Shown here one piece after another: positions 28,153 to 38,538 of a DNA stretch of 64,000 bases. Both the position numbers and the translations under genes were made by a program. This stretch comes from Allomeiothermus silvanus DSM 9946 (GTDB taxonomy: Bacteria > Deinococcota > Deinococci > Deinococcales > Thermaceae), in the NCBI RefSeq assembly GCF_000092125.1, contig NC_014212.1, positions 2,066,001 to 2,130,000 of the forward strand, in the 5' to 3' direction. The first letter of the stretch is position 1; the number at the start of each line of letters is the position of its first letter. Under the pieces are notes generated by a model. The model saw nothing but the letters and a program-made list of their open reading frames with translations. It did not search any database and was not told the origin of the DNA.

Positions 28153-29244
28153 TAGGAGTTACGCAGTTGCAGTTGACTGGACATTCTTCTGTGTGCTAGG
28201 AGGAGAGTGCTTAGCCAAGCTTCTCCAAAGGGGGTGATGCCCATGAACCCACCGAAGTGCGATGACCTGGACTACATCCACTTTCTCATCGCCGCTCAGC
28301 GGGTCTTCACCTGTACCGAGGCCGCTCGCTGTAGTCCAAAGGAGAAGAGCCCTCCCGCCCATGATGCCTTTACCCGCCTGCTGCAAAGACAGCCGCCCGA
28401 CACGGCGGCGCTGTGGCAGGAGGCCAAGGCCTTCGTGAAGCTCAGGGAGGGGCTGCTGATCCTGGACGACACCACCCTGGATAAGCCCTACGCTCGGGAC
28501 ATGGATCTGGTGAGTTACCACTGGAGCGGCAAACACCAAAGGGTGGTTAGGGGCATCGCCCTCATGACCCTGCTGTGGACGGAGGGGCAGGCCCTGATCC
28601 CCTGCGACTTTCGGGTCTACGACAAGCCCCAGGATGGGAAGAGCAAAAACGACCACTTTCAGACCATGCTCCAGAAAGCGAAGGAGCGGGGGTTTCAGCC
28701 GGAATATGTCCTGATGGACAGCTGGTATGCCAGCTTGGAGAACCTCAAGGCCATAGTCAGCTTTGGCTGGCGGTTTCTGACGCGGCTGAAGGGCAACCGC
28801 CTGGTCAACCCGGAGGGGAAGGGAAATGTACCCATCCGTGAGGTGGAAATCCCTGGGGAGGGGAGGGTGGTTCATCTTCGGGGTTTTGGGTTCGTGAGGG
28901 TGTTCCGAACGCTCTCCAAGGACGGGGAGGCGGAGTACTGGGCCACGAACCATCTGGGGATGAGCGAAGAGAAGCGGGCGGAGTTAGAGCGGCAAGGATG
29001 GGGGATCGAAGTGTACCATCGGGGGCTCAAGCAGTGCTGTGGGGTGGAGCGGGCCCAGGTGAGGAAGGCGGTCTCCATCCTGCGGCACCTCCTCCTGGCT
29101 TTGCGGGCCTTCCTCCGGCTGGAGGTCTACCGGCTGCGCAGGGGGGTGAGCTGGTACGAGGCCAAGGCGTCCATTGTTCGCGAGGCAATACGAAGTTATC
29201 TCGCCCATCCCCTCCACATCCTTCAGCCAACTGCGTAAGTCCTA
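28153..29244 (+). mobile_element. IS701-type insertion sequence
   Basis: Terminal inverted repeats TAGGAGTTACGCAGTTG (28153-28169) and its near-complement (29228-29244) differ at one position. The flanks carry a possible 5-bp target duplication ATTAT (28148-28152 and 29245-29249). Length 1092 bp, one transposase gene. No CTCGAG site inside. It lies between ligA and the BMP importer genes, in an AT-rich stretch. Confidence 0.85.
28243..29238 (+). CDS. IS701-type DDE transposase
   Basis: 331 aa from the ATG at 28243, which has AGGGGG 8 nt before it; an in-frame GTG at 28207 is possible. The DDE triad fits DDTTLDKPY (first Asp), LMDSWYAS (second Asp) and YHRGLKQCCGVE (Glu side). The C-terminal helices run into the right inverted repeat, where the TAA stop falls (29236-29238). 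The gene looks intact and complete, so the element could be active. Confidence 0.88.
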   Translation: MNPPKCDDLDYIHFLIAAQRVFTCTEAARCSPKEKSPPAHDAFTRLLQRQPPDTAALWQEAKAFVKLREGLLILDDTTLDKPYARDMDLVSYHWSGKHQRVVRGIALMTLLWTEGQALIPCDFRVYDKPQDGKSKNDHFQTMLQKAKERGFQPEYVLMDSWYASLENLKAIVSFGWRFLTRLKGNRLVNPEGKGNVPIREVEIPGEGRVVHLRGFGFVRVFRTLSKDGEAEYWATNHLGMSEEKRAELERQGWGIEVYHRGLKQCCGVERAQVRKAVSILRHLLLALRAFLRLEVYRLRRGVSWYEAKASIVREAIRSYLAHPLHILQPTA

Positions 29245-29354
29245 ATTATGTGAAAACCTCAGACCGCTCTCACCCCTGGGGGCTACCTGTACCCCAGAAG
29301 GGCCTATATAATCCCTTTGGCGTGAGCCATTGCAACAACTTATGGAGGAGCCAC

Positions 29355-30485
<1,131 letters not shown>

Positions 30486-30497
30486 AGCTGGTCATCA

Positions 30498-30534
30498 GAG
30501 AGGGTGGGCTTGCGCCCACCCTTCTCGCTTTTTT
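30498..30534 (+). terminator. Terminator after the BMP gene
   Basis: GGGTGGGC pairs with GCCCACCC around a short TTGC loop and is followed by CTTTTTT. It separates the binding protein gene from the ATPase gene, which has its own promoter. Confidence 0.8.
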
Positions 30535-30618
30535 GAGTTCCCACCTTAGATACACTAAACCGGGTGCCTTTCCTCCGCACATGCTCCTGCTCACGCTTGG
30601 GGTGTTTAGAATTAGGAC

Positions 30619-32163
<1,545 letters not shown>

Positions 32164-32219
32164 GATGCTCGGGTCATAAGGGGTTACCTCAACCCCGAGG
32201 CAGTGCTGGGCCAGGCTAC

Positions 32220-33473
32220 TTACTGGTTCGCCCAGCGCTCGAGCATCGCCGTGCCCAGATCGTTGCCCACCAGCAGCACCACATCTCCCCCCACCGGGTA
32301 ATCGGGGTTTTTCTCTAGTTTTGGGATGTGTAATAGTTGCTGGATGGCTCTGGCTTGAGGCTCGAGAGCCGCCTGTTTATAGATCAAGGTGGAGGTTTCC
32401 TGGCGTTCGCGGGCAGTGTCGGTACGTTGGATGCTGAACCCTTGCTGTCGGAGCAAACCCGCAGCAGCCCGTGCCACCCCGCCTCTACTGCTGGCGTTCA
32501 AGACGCTGACTTCTACCAGCCGATTTCCTGCAGTGGGGTCTCCTTTTATGAGCCAATCCACCAAGGCTTGCGCCTTTTCACGGTCGAGGTAGTAGAGGTA
32601 GACCCCGCCATAGGTTCCGCCGGCGCCGGGCAGGGTAGCGGTGCGCAGGTTACTCAGGCCCTGGCGTCCTCCCATCCGGGCGGCGATGGCCATCATCTGG
32701 GGCCTCGAGAGGTCGGTCTCGATCTCGCCCAAGGCCACATTGACGATCTGGTCCAGACGCAACAGATTGTTCGGCTGCAAGGCTTGTTCGGCCATTGCCC
32801 GTAACAGCTGCTGCTGCCGCTCGGTGCGGCGAATGTCGCCTTCTTCCTTGCTGGGCGGGGCGTCTTCGTTGGATTTTCGGAAACGTACGAAGCCTACCGC
32901 CTGTTCCCCATTGATGAACTGTCGCCCTTTGGGCAGATCGATGTGCAGGTGGCCCCAGCTATCGTCGTAGCGCATGGCGTCGATGGTTTCGACCCAGACC
33001 CCGCCTAAAGCATCCACGATGTGTTTGACTGCGGTGTCTTTAAGTACCACGTAGTGGTCAATTTTGATATCGAAGGTGCGCTCGAGGGTCTGTTTCAACA
33101 GCTCGACTCCCCCACGCGCAAACGTGCCATTGATTTTCCCTGAGACGCCGTCAGGGGCTTGCACATAGGTGTCGCGCGGCACCGATATGGCCGCAGCGCT
33201 GCCATTTTGCAGATCCAGCGATAGCAGCATGATGGTGTCGGAGCGAGCGTTTTTGCTGTAGGCGATGCCCTGGCGGGTGTAGTTGTAGTCCTTGCCTACG
33301 ATCAGCAGGTTGACCCGGTTGCGGGGGAAAAACCCCTCAGGATCGCGAACCACCCGGATCAGCTCAGCGGGGGGGGCCCCACCCGAAACCGCATGCAATA
33401 GCCGATAAGCCCATGCAGCCCCAGCTAGGCCTGCCAGCAGTGTTAGCGCCACGAGAATTCTGCCAAAACGCAT
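32220..33473 (-). CDS. LCP (LytR-CpsA-Psr) family ligase with LytR_C domain
   Basis: 417 aa. One N-terminal membrane anchor (ILVALTLLAGLAGAAWAY), then the LCP domain: RVNLLIVGKDYNYT, RSDTIMLLSLD, SVPRDTYVQ, a DALGGVWVE stretch and GFVRFRKSNED, with the Arg and Asp residues that bind the polyprenyl phosphate. LCP proteins attach polymers to peptidoglycan outside the membrane. The C-terminal LytR_C-type domain starts near VEVSVLNASSRGGVA. The gene stands alone. TATAGT about 30 nt upstream could be its -10. Confidence 0.88.
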   Translation of the reverse strand: MRFGRILVALTLLAGLAGAAWAYRLLHAVSGGAPPAELIRVVRDPEGFFPRNRVNLLIVGKDYNYTRQGIAYSKNARSDTIMLLSLDLQNGSAAAISVPRDTYVQAPDGVSGKINGTFARGGVELLKQTLERTFDIKIDHYVVLKDTAVKHIVDALGGVWVETIDAMRYDDSWGHLHIDLPKGRQFINGEQAVGFVRFRKSNEDAPPSKEEGDIRRTERQQQLLRAMAEQALQPNNLLRLDQIVNVALGEIETDLSRPQMMAIAARMGGRQGLSNLRTATLPGAGGTYGGVYLYYLDREKAQALVDWLIKGDPTAGNRLVEVSVLNASSRGGVARAAAGLLRQQGFSIQRTDTARERQETSTLIYKQAALEPQARAIQQLLHIPKLEKNPDYPVGGDVVLLVGNDLGTAMLERWANQ

Positions 33474-33554
33474 GATTCTACCGGCCCAAAGCCGATCTCC
33501 GAGCCCCTACTATAGGGCATTTGTGTGAGCAAATCTTGGGAAAGCGGGCCTGTA

Positions 33555-34397
33555 CTACTTCGACCTCAGCCCCCAGTCCAAAGCTGCCGGATACGAACCC
33601 AGCACCTTGACGAAAGAAGCCCGGCGTAAAAGGGCCAGGAGGGCTTGTGAGGGGCCGGGGTCTTCGGCGTGGCCTTCGAAGTCCACATAGAAAATGGGGC
33701 TAAAGGGCTTGTCAGGGTCACGGCGGGGGCGCGACTCGAGCTTGACCAGGTTGATCCCTTGATCGGCGAAAGCTTGCAGGGCGGCTAGCAGCTCGCCGGG
33801 ACGGTGGCGGGTAGTGAAGACCACCGAGGTTTTGTAGGGGCCTTCCCGCCGTGGCTCGTCGTGGCGGGAGAGCACAAAGAAGCGAGTGTAGTTCCCGGTG
33901 AAGTCCTGGATGCCCTCCAATACTACCTGCAGCCCGTAACGCTCGGCGGCTCGGCGTGAGGCAATGGCGGCCATGCCCGGCTCGGGGTGCTCGGCTAGTT
34001 CGCGGGCTGCCCCGGCAGTATCGTAGACTGGGATCCCCTCGAGCTTGTAGCGGGCGATGAACCCGTCGCACTGGGCCAGACCCTGGGGGTGGCTCTTGAC
34101 CTTGCGGATGGACTCGAGTGTCGTGCCCTTAGGAGCCAGCAAGCAGTGTTCGACCTTCAGCACGATTTCTCCGATTACGTGCAGGTCGGTCTCGAGTAGC
34201 AGGTCATAGGTTTGATTGATAATTCCGGCGGTGGTGTTTTCCACCGGAACCACCCCGTATTCAGCCTCCCCCGTGGTTACCGCCGAGAAGACCTGATGAA
34301 AGGTGGGAAAGCCCACCGGGATAGCCTCGGGGAAGGTTTTAAGCAGGGCCTCTTCGCTGAAAGCTCCCTCGGTGCCCTGAAACGCCACGCGCATCAT
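33555..34397 (-). CDS. pheA: Prephenate dehydratase
   Basis: Converts prephenate to phenylpyruvate in phenylalanine synthesis. 280 aa, the monofunctional length. MRVAFQGTEGAFSE starts the catalytic domain, with VPVENTTAG and the NYTRFFVL motif (Thr-Arg-Phe) in the active site. A C-terminal ACT domain (KTSVVFTTRHRPGEL, LVKLESRPRR) binds Phe for feedback control. TATACT (34405-34410) lies 7 nt before the ATG at 34397, a leaderless start. The frame extending upstream to 34433 is not needed. Confidence 0.95.
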   Translation of the reverse strand: MMRVAFQGTEGAFSEEALLKTFPEAIPVGFPTFHQVFSAVTTGEAEYGVVPVENTTAGIINQTYDLLLETDLHVIGEIVLKVEHCLLAPKGTTLESIRKVKSHPQGLAQCDGFIARYKLEGIPVYDTAGAARELAEHPEPGMAAIASRRAAERYGLQVVLEGIQDFTGNYTRFFVLSRHDEPRREGPYKTSVVFTTRHRPGELLAALQAFADQGINLVKLESRPRRDPDKPFSPIFYVDFEGHAEDPGPSQALLALLRRASFVKVLGSYPAALDWGLRSK

Positions 34398-34462
34398 GGG
34401 CTTTAGTATAGGGTTTGTGACCGGGAAAAGCACTGGGCTGGGGCTATCCCAAAGCGGTTTTT

Positions 34463-34485
34463 GTTGACGAAGTCCCTGCGCTAGC
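34463..34485 (+). repeat. Dispersed repeat, copy 2
   Basis: Second copy of the 23-bp GTTGACGAAG...GCGCTAGC sequence also found at 10975-10997; two bases differ. Confidence 0.6.
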
Positions 34486-34535
34486 AGCGGATTTCAACCC
34501 CCAGGTGCACCGGATCTCGTGGCATCATAGAGGGG

Positions 34536-35432
34536 ATGGCGCAGATCCTGGTGGTAGACGACGATCCTAGCCTCCGACATCTGCTGGACGTGTTGCTTTC
34601 AGCCACCGGACACCAGATCGTGGAGGCGGGCTCGGCGGTGGAGGCGCTCAAATTCCTCCGTGAGCACACGCCTGATCTAATCATCGTGGATGTGACCCTG
34701 CCGGATCTAGACGGGATCAGCTTGGTCAGCCGGGTTAAGAACGTGGTGCGGCTGAAGACAGTGCCGGTAGTGGTCATCAGCGGAGGTTCGCCCGACCTCG
34801 AGACCCACGCTAAGTTCGTGGGGGCCGAAGCTTTTCTGAAGAAACCGATAACCAATAAGGCCCTACGGGAGACGGTAGGGGTCATTCTCTCCAAGCAAGG
34901 CGTGGTGCTGCCGGGGAAATCGGTGCTGACCACCCTAGAAGATGCCACCCCCCAGCTGCGCGACAGCCTCCCCGACGAGGAACGCTTCCGCGAACTCTGG
35001 TGTAACCGCAAAAGCCGCGAAGCCCTGCTGCGCTCGCTAAAGAATAGAGGGTGGGGCGAGGAGCAGCTGGAACGGCTGCGCGAGTGGTCCGGAGCCGGGG
35101 ACCGAGTCGACCTCTTCGACTTGATTGGCCACTTAGGCTACGGCTGGCCTCTCCTGAAGCGCTCGGAGCGGGCCACAGCTTGCATGAACCGCCTTTGGGA
35201 TCATCCCCACGCGGATATCTGTTACTACCTCCTACACGTCTATACCCAAAAGGGGCTCGAGGCCATGCAACCCCTGGACATTCTCGACACCCCAGAGGCC
35301 AAGGACCGGGGCTTAGGTGGCTCGGACAAGGTCTTGGCCAAGGTCGGGGGGCTCAAGGCGTACCTGCAACTGCTGGACAGCCTCGAGGACCAACTCTATA
35401 GCGCTACGCCCACCCCGCTTGGCGAGAGCTAA
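34536..35432 (+). CDS. Orphan response regulator with a C-terminal domain of unknown fold
   Basis: 298 aa. Residues 1-120 are a CheY-like receiver: acidic pocket VVDDD, the phospho-acceptor Asp52 in IIVDVTLPD, the Ser/Thr switch in VVISGG and Lys in FLKKPI. Residues about 140-298 have no helix-turn-helix, GGDEF or kinase signature that I recognise; they are helical with many Trp, Leu and charged residues. No histidine kinase is nearby, so signals come from an unlinked partner. The output is unknown. It is followed by a repeat-rich spacer. Confidence 0.8.
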   Translation: MAQILVVDDDPSLRHLLDVLLSATGHQIVEAGSAVEALKFLREHTPDLIIVDVTLPDLDGISLVSRVKNVVRLKTVPVVVISGGSPDLETHAKFVGAEAFLKKPITNKALRETVGVILSKQGVVLPGKSVLTTLEDATPQLRDSLPDEERFRELWCNRKSREALLRSLKNRGWGEEQLERLREWSGAGDRVDLFDLIGHLGYGWPLLKRSERATACMNRLWDHPHADICYYLLHVYTQKGLEAMQPLDILDTPEAKDRGLGGSDKVLAKVGGLKAYLQLLDSLEDQLYSATPTPLGES

Positions 35433-35469
35433 CCCATACCCCAAACGCCGCGCGGCCACCCCTCATACC

Positions 35470-35527
35470 GGATTCAAAAAGATAATCATCCAAACCAAAG
35501 GCCCCCAGAGGCTATCTTTTTGAATCC
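35470..35527. repeat. Perfect 15-bp inverted repeat
   Basis: Arms GGATTCAAAAAGATA (35470-35484) and TATCTTTTTGAATCC (35513-35527) with 28 nt between. Could terminate the response-regulator transcript (U-rich right arm) or be the remnant of a small mobile element. Confidence 0.8.
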
Positions 35528-35543
35528 TAGAGCACACCCCTCC

Positions 35544-35660
35544 CTTGAGTACCGGCGCTAGCCGGGGGCCGATGGCCCTTCACTTGAGTACCGGCGCTAG
35601 CCGGGGGCCGATGGCCCTTCACTTGAGTACCGGCGCTAGCCGGGGGCCGATGGCCCTTCA
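35544..35660. repeat. Three tandem 39-bp repeats
   Basis: Units start at 35544, 35583 and 35622 and look identical. Each contains CTTGAGT and the GGCGCTAGCC core shared with the ligA repeat. No spacers, so it is not a CRISPR array. Confidence 0.9.
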
Positions 35661-35706
35661 CTGACGGTCGGCGAAGAAAGCGTATCCCTTCCAAGGGGCG
35701 GTATCG

Positions 35707-35730
35707 CCCACCCCTCGCTTCGCTCGGCGA
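35707..35730 (-). repeat. Dispersed 24-bp repeat, inverted copy
   Basis: Exact reverse complement of 11921-11944. Confidence 0.6.
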
Positions 35731-35764
35731 AACTACGCCACCGCTACGCGGATAACTTCGGTCG

Positions 35765-35798
35765 GGTTAGTTCGCCGCCATCCGGCGCCGAACTAACC
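35765..35798. repeat. 10-bp inverted repeat upstream of the FemX-like gene
   Basis: GGTTAGTTCG (35765-35774) and CGAACTAACC (35789-35798), 14-nt loop. Could be an operator or a hairpin of the upstream transcript. Confidence 0.5.
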
Positions 35799-35855
35799 GA
35801 ATCTGGTATTACTTCGTTCGGCGAAAGAACACCACTGTTTGGTATGGTGGTGGGC

Positions 35856-36884
35856 GTGTTGCGTTGCGAAATAATCACCGACCCCGCCCACTGGAACTTG
35901 ATAGTGGCTTCGCTGCCCATCACCAGCGCGTTGCAGTCGTGGGGCTGGGGCGAGGTCAAAAAGCTCTCCGGCTGGAAGGCGGAGCGGGTGGCGGTCTATG
36001 AGGGAGATAGCCTGGTCGCGGCGGCCCAACTTTTACGCAAGGGCTATGCCGGGCCGCTCTCGATGCTCTATGCCCCGCGTGGCCCAGCCTTAGCCGATCT
36101 CTCCTACCTTTCCCGCGTGGCTGAGGCGCTAAAAGCTTGGGCAAAAGGAGCCGTCTACCTCAAGCTCGAGCCCGAAATTGGCCAACCTGCTACCGAAGCT
36201 GCTCCCCGCTGGCCGGGCTTGATCCAGGAAGAGACCATACAACCCGAATACTCTATCTGGCTCGATCTCACGGCAGGCCCCGAAACGCTGCTTGCGGGCA
36301 TGAGCAGTATGCATAAGCGCAACACCAAACTGGCCGAGAAACGGGTAGTAACAAGTATTGAGGGACCGGAAGCGTTCGAGGAGTTCTGGAGGCTCTTCGT
36401 CGAAACCAACCAGCGGGCTAAGCTGATGCAGCATTCCAAAGACTACTACCGAACTGTCCTGCAGGAGATGAACCAGACTGAGGGGAAAGCCTTTATCTCG
36501 ATCTCGAGGCAAGAAGGCCAAGCCTTGGCGGCGGGGTTATTTGTGGCTTTCGCTGGACGAGTAGATTACCTCTACGGTGGATCTACCCGGGAACACTCCG
36601 AAGCCAAAGCCCCCAACGGGATGCACTGGGGGGCCATCCGCTGGGGCATCGAGCACGGCTACCGCATCTACGACTTGTGGGGAGTCTCGGCGAGTTCTCA
36701 GGGCTCTCACGCAGCGGGGATCGACCGCTTCAAGGAGGGCTTTGGCGGGGTACGGGTGCGCTTTCCAGCGTATGATCTTCCCCTCTCGCCCCTGTATGGC
36801 CCGGTGAAAAAGGCCTTGCGCCTGCGCAAGGGCCTGCGCAACTGGCGGGCCCGGGGGACCACTCGCGACGTGTTGGGAGGCTGA
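35856..36884 (+). CDS. FemX/FmhB-like peptidoglycan bridge ligase
   Basis: 342 aa from GTG 35856 (TATGGT at 35843-35848, 7 nt upstream); an ATG at 35844 overlaps that box. Two GNAT-like halves as in Fem ligases: SALQSWGWGEVKKLSGWKAERVAV near the N-terminus (residues about 20-45, WGWGEVKK being typical), ISRQEGQALAAGLFVAF, and the C-terminal NGMHWGAIRWGIEHGYRIYDLWGV box. Fem ligases add amino acids from aminoacyl-tRNA to the peptidoglycan stem; Thermus-type walls have a diglycine bridge, which this enzyme may start. The role is inferred from family only. Confidence 0.87.
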   Translation: MLRCEIITDPAHWNLIVASLPITSALQSWGWGEVKKLSGWKAERVAVYEGDSLVAAAQLLRKGYAGPLSMLYAPRGPALADLSYLSRVAEALKAWAKGAVYLKLEPEIGQPATEAAPRWPGLIQEETIQPEYSIWLDLTAGPETLLAGMSSMHKRNTKLAEKRVVTSIEGPEAFEEFWRLFVETNQRAKLMQHSKDYYRTVLQEMNQTEGKAFISISRQEGQALAAGLFVAFAGRVDYLYGGSTREHSEAKAPNGMHWGAIRWGIEHGYRIYDLWGVSASSQGSHAAGIDRFKEGFGGVRVRFPAYDLPLSPLYGPVKKALRLRKGLRNWRARGTTRDVLGG

Positions 36885-37063
36885 GGTGAGGAGGTATTAT
36901 TTGTATCCGGTGAAGCCAACCTTAGCCGGAGGCGAGTCGGAATCTTTACCCTACAAAACCCCCGGAAGCCAGGAATCGTGTTGGTTAGGGGATTTAGTCT
37001 TTGGCCCTGGGTATTTGGCCTCACTTCACTCTTCTAAGTGCCCCCCCCGCTACGGTGAGGTCG

Positions 37064-37636
37064 ATGGTTCGCTACGCGCTGATCGTGCTGGGATTGGTTC
37101 TGGGTTTGTCGGTGTTTTTTGCCACCCGACCTGTGCCCAAGCCCCCGGTGCCTCCCCAGGGGGTGAGGCTCGAGAACGTCTCGCTGGTGCTTTACCCGGA
37201 GCAAGATCCCGAGGCTAAGTGGCGCTTCCGGGCCAAAGAGGTAGTACAAGACCCCGGTAGCCGCGAGTCTAAGGTGAAAGGGCTCGAGGAGGGGGCCCGC
37301 TACGTGGGCGATAAGCTCGACCTGCGTTTACACGCTCCCGAGGTGACTATCGACCGTAACGACAACCTGCAGGCCCCTTACGCTACAGCGGAGATCCTCA
37401 AAGGATGTCTTAGCGTAGACCTGGGTGCGCCGGGTGGCCCCCCGGTCAGCATCGATCAGCGCTCGGGCTTTGCCGCTCCTACCGTGCGGATCTCCTCCCC
37501 AACCTATAATGCCAGCGGGGTCAACTTCACCAGCGATTTCGCTATCGAGCACATTCGCTGGGGGAACCCCACGTGGAAGTTCTATGACTACCCTGAGGGG
37601 CAAACCCCGCCCTGCACGATCAAAGGTGGAGACTAA
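37064..37636 (+). CDS. LptC-like export protein, membrane-anchored
   Basis: 190 aa from ATG 37064 with GGTGAGG close upstream. One N-terminal anchor (YALIVLGLVLGLSVFFA), then a beta-rich domain of LptC type (VRLENVSLVLYPEQD, WRFRAKEVVQDP, RLHAPEVTIDRNDNLQAPYATAEI). In Gram-negatives LptC receives lipopolysaccharide from the LptBFG pump. It is followed after 1 nt by an LptA-like gene, so the unit looks like a trans-envelope bridge. The cargo cannot be ordinary LPS if this lineage lacks lipid A. Confidence 0.72.
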   Translation: MVRYALIVLGLVLGLSVFFATRPVPKPPVPPQGVRLENVSLVLYPEQDPEAKWRFRAKEVVQDPGSRESKVKGLEEGARYVGDKLDLRLHAPEVTIDRNDNLQAPYATAEILKGCLSVDLGAPGGPPVSIDQRSGFAAPTVRISSPTYNASGVNFTSDFAIEHIRWGNPTWKFYDYPEGQTPPCTIKGGD

Positions 37637-37637
37637 C

Positions 37638-38528
37638 ATGAAACGACTAGCAACCCTCTCACTGCTTTGCTTGATGCTCGTTGTCGCTCAAAGCAATAAC
37701 GTCCGGGTCATCACCATCGACAGCCCCAACGGGGGCACGGTCTCGGGGAATCCCCGCAGTGGTCCCCTGACCTTCGAGAACCCCAAACCAGGCGGGGTGG
37801 TGGGCAAGGTCAAGGATTTGCAGATTACTTCTTCGAAAGCGACCCTCGAGGCCCCTCCAGGCAAAACCTTAGACGAGTCCAAGGGCGAGCGCACCGCTAC
37901 GTTCCAGGAGACCGTTACCGTCAAGCGCGACCGCATGACCGCTACCGGCCCCAGGTTGGTCTACAGCGAGAAGACCGGTCAGGGCGTGCTGGAAGGCCCG
38001 GCCAAGATGCGCCAGGAGCCCAAAGACAAAGAGGGCGACCCGGTAGAAGTCACTGCTAATAAGATGACCTTCGATGTGGACACCGATATCTCCACCAGCG
38101 AAGGCAATGTTTCGCTTAAAAACGGTCGCCAGGAGGGTAAGTCGGATACGGTCTACTACGAAGAGAAGCGGGGCTTAGCGGTTTTCAATGATAAAGAACA
38201 GGTAGTACTCACCCGCCGCCGCACCGACGGCGATTTGGTGATCCGGGCCAAGGAGGTACGTAGCCTCACCGAGGACAAGCGGCTCATCGCCACCGGTGGG
38301 GTTACGCTGGTAGATGGCAATATCACCACCACCGGAGCCAGCCTGTCGTACGATGACAAGACGGGGATCGCGTTCATCACCGGCAACGCCCGCAGCGAGA
38401 ACAAAAAAGAAGGGTTGGTCATTAGCGGAACCACCCTGCAGCACAACGTAAACAAACACATCGTGGTCAATTACACCAAGCCCTACCAACTGCCCACTGC
38501 CGATTTCAAGCGAGTGGGCGAAAAGTGA
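37638..38528 (+). CDS. LptA/OstA-like periplasmic protein 1
   Basis: 296 aa. Signal peptide MKRLATLSLLCLMLVVAQS. The mature part is a string of short beta-strand pairs typical of the OstA/LptA fold (for example VEVTANKMTFDVDTD, EGNVSLKN, DTVYYEEKRGLAVFND, RSLTEDKRLIATGGVTLV). Starts 1 nt after the LptC-like stop. It probably polymerises into a bridge that carries a lipid across the periplasm. It is longer than E. coli LptA (about 185 aa). Confidence 0.75.
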   Translation: MKRLATLSLLCLMLVVAQSNNVRVITIDSPNGGTVSGNPRSGPLTFENPKPGGVVGKVKDLQITSSKATLEAPPGKTLDESKGERTATFQETVTVKRDRMTATGPRLVYSEKTGQGVLEGPAKMRQEPKDKEGDPVEVTANKMTFDVDTDISTSEGNVSLKNGRQEGKSDTVYYEEKRGLAVFNDKEQVVLTRRRTDGDLVIRAKEVRSLTEDKRLIATGGVTLVDGNITTTGASLSYDDKTGIAFITGNARSENKKEGLVISGTTLQHNVNKHIVVNYTKPYQLPTADFKRVGEK

Positions 38529-38538
38529 CCACACAGCG

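Larger units (their letters stand above)
35433..35855. other. Repeat-rich spacer
   Basis: 423 bp with no gene of its own. In order: a perfect 15-bp inverted repeat (35470-35527), three tandem 39-bp units (35544-35660), the 24-bp dispersed repeat (35707-35730), a 10-bp inverted repeat (35765-35798) and the TATGGT -10 box of the next gene. Origin and function are unknown. Confidence 0.7.

Noticed and set aside
36886-37218. 110-codon frame after the FemX-like gene
   Set aside because: Has no family features and overlaps the LptC-like start, which has its own Shine-Dalgarno.
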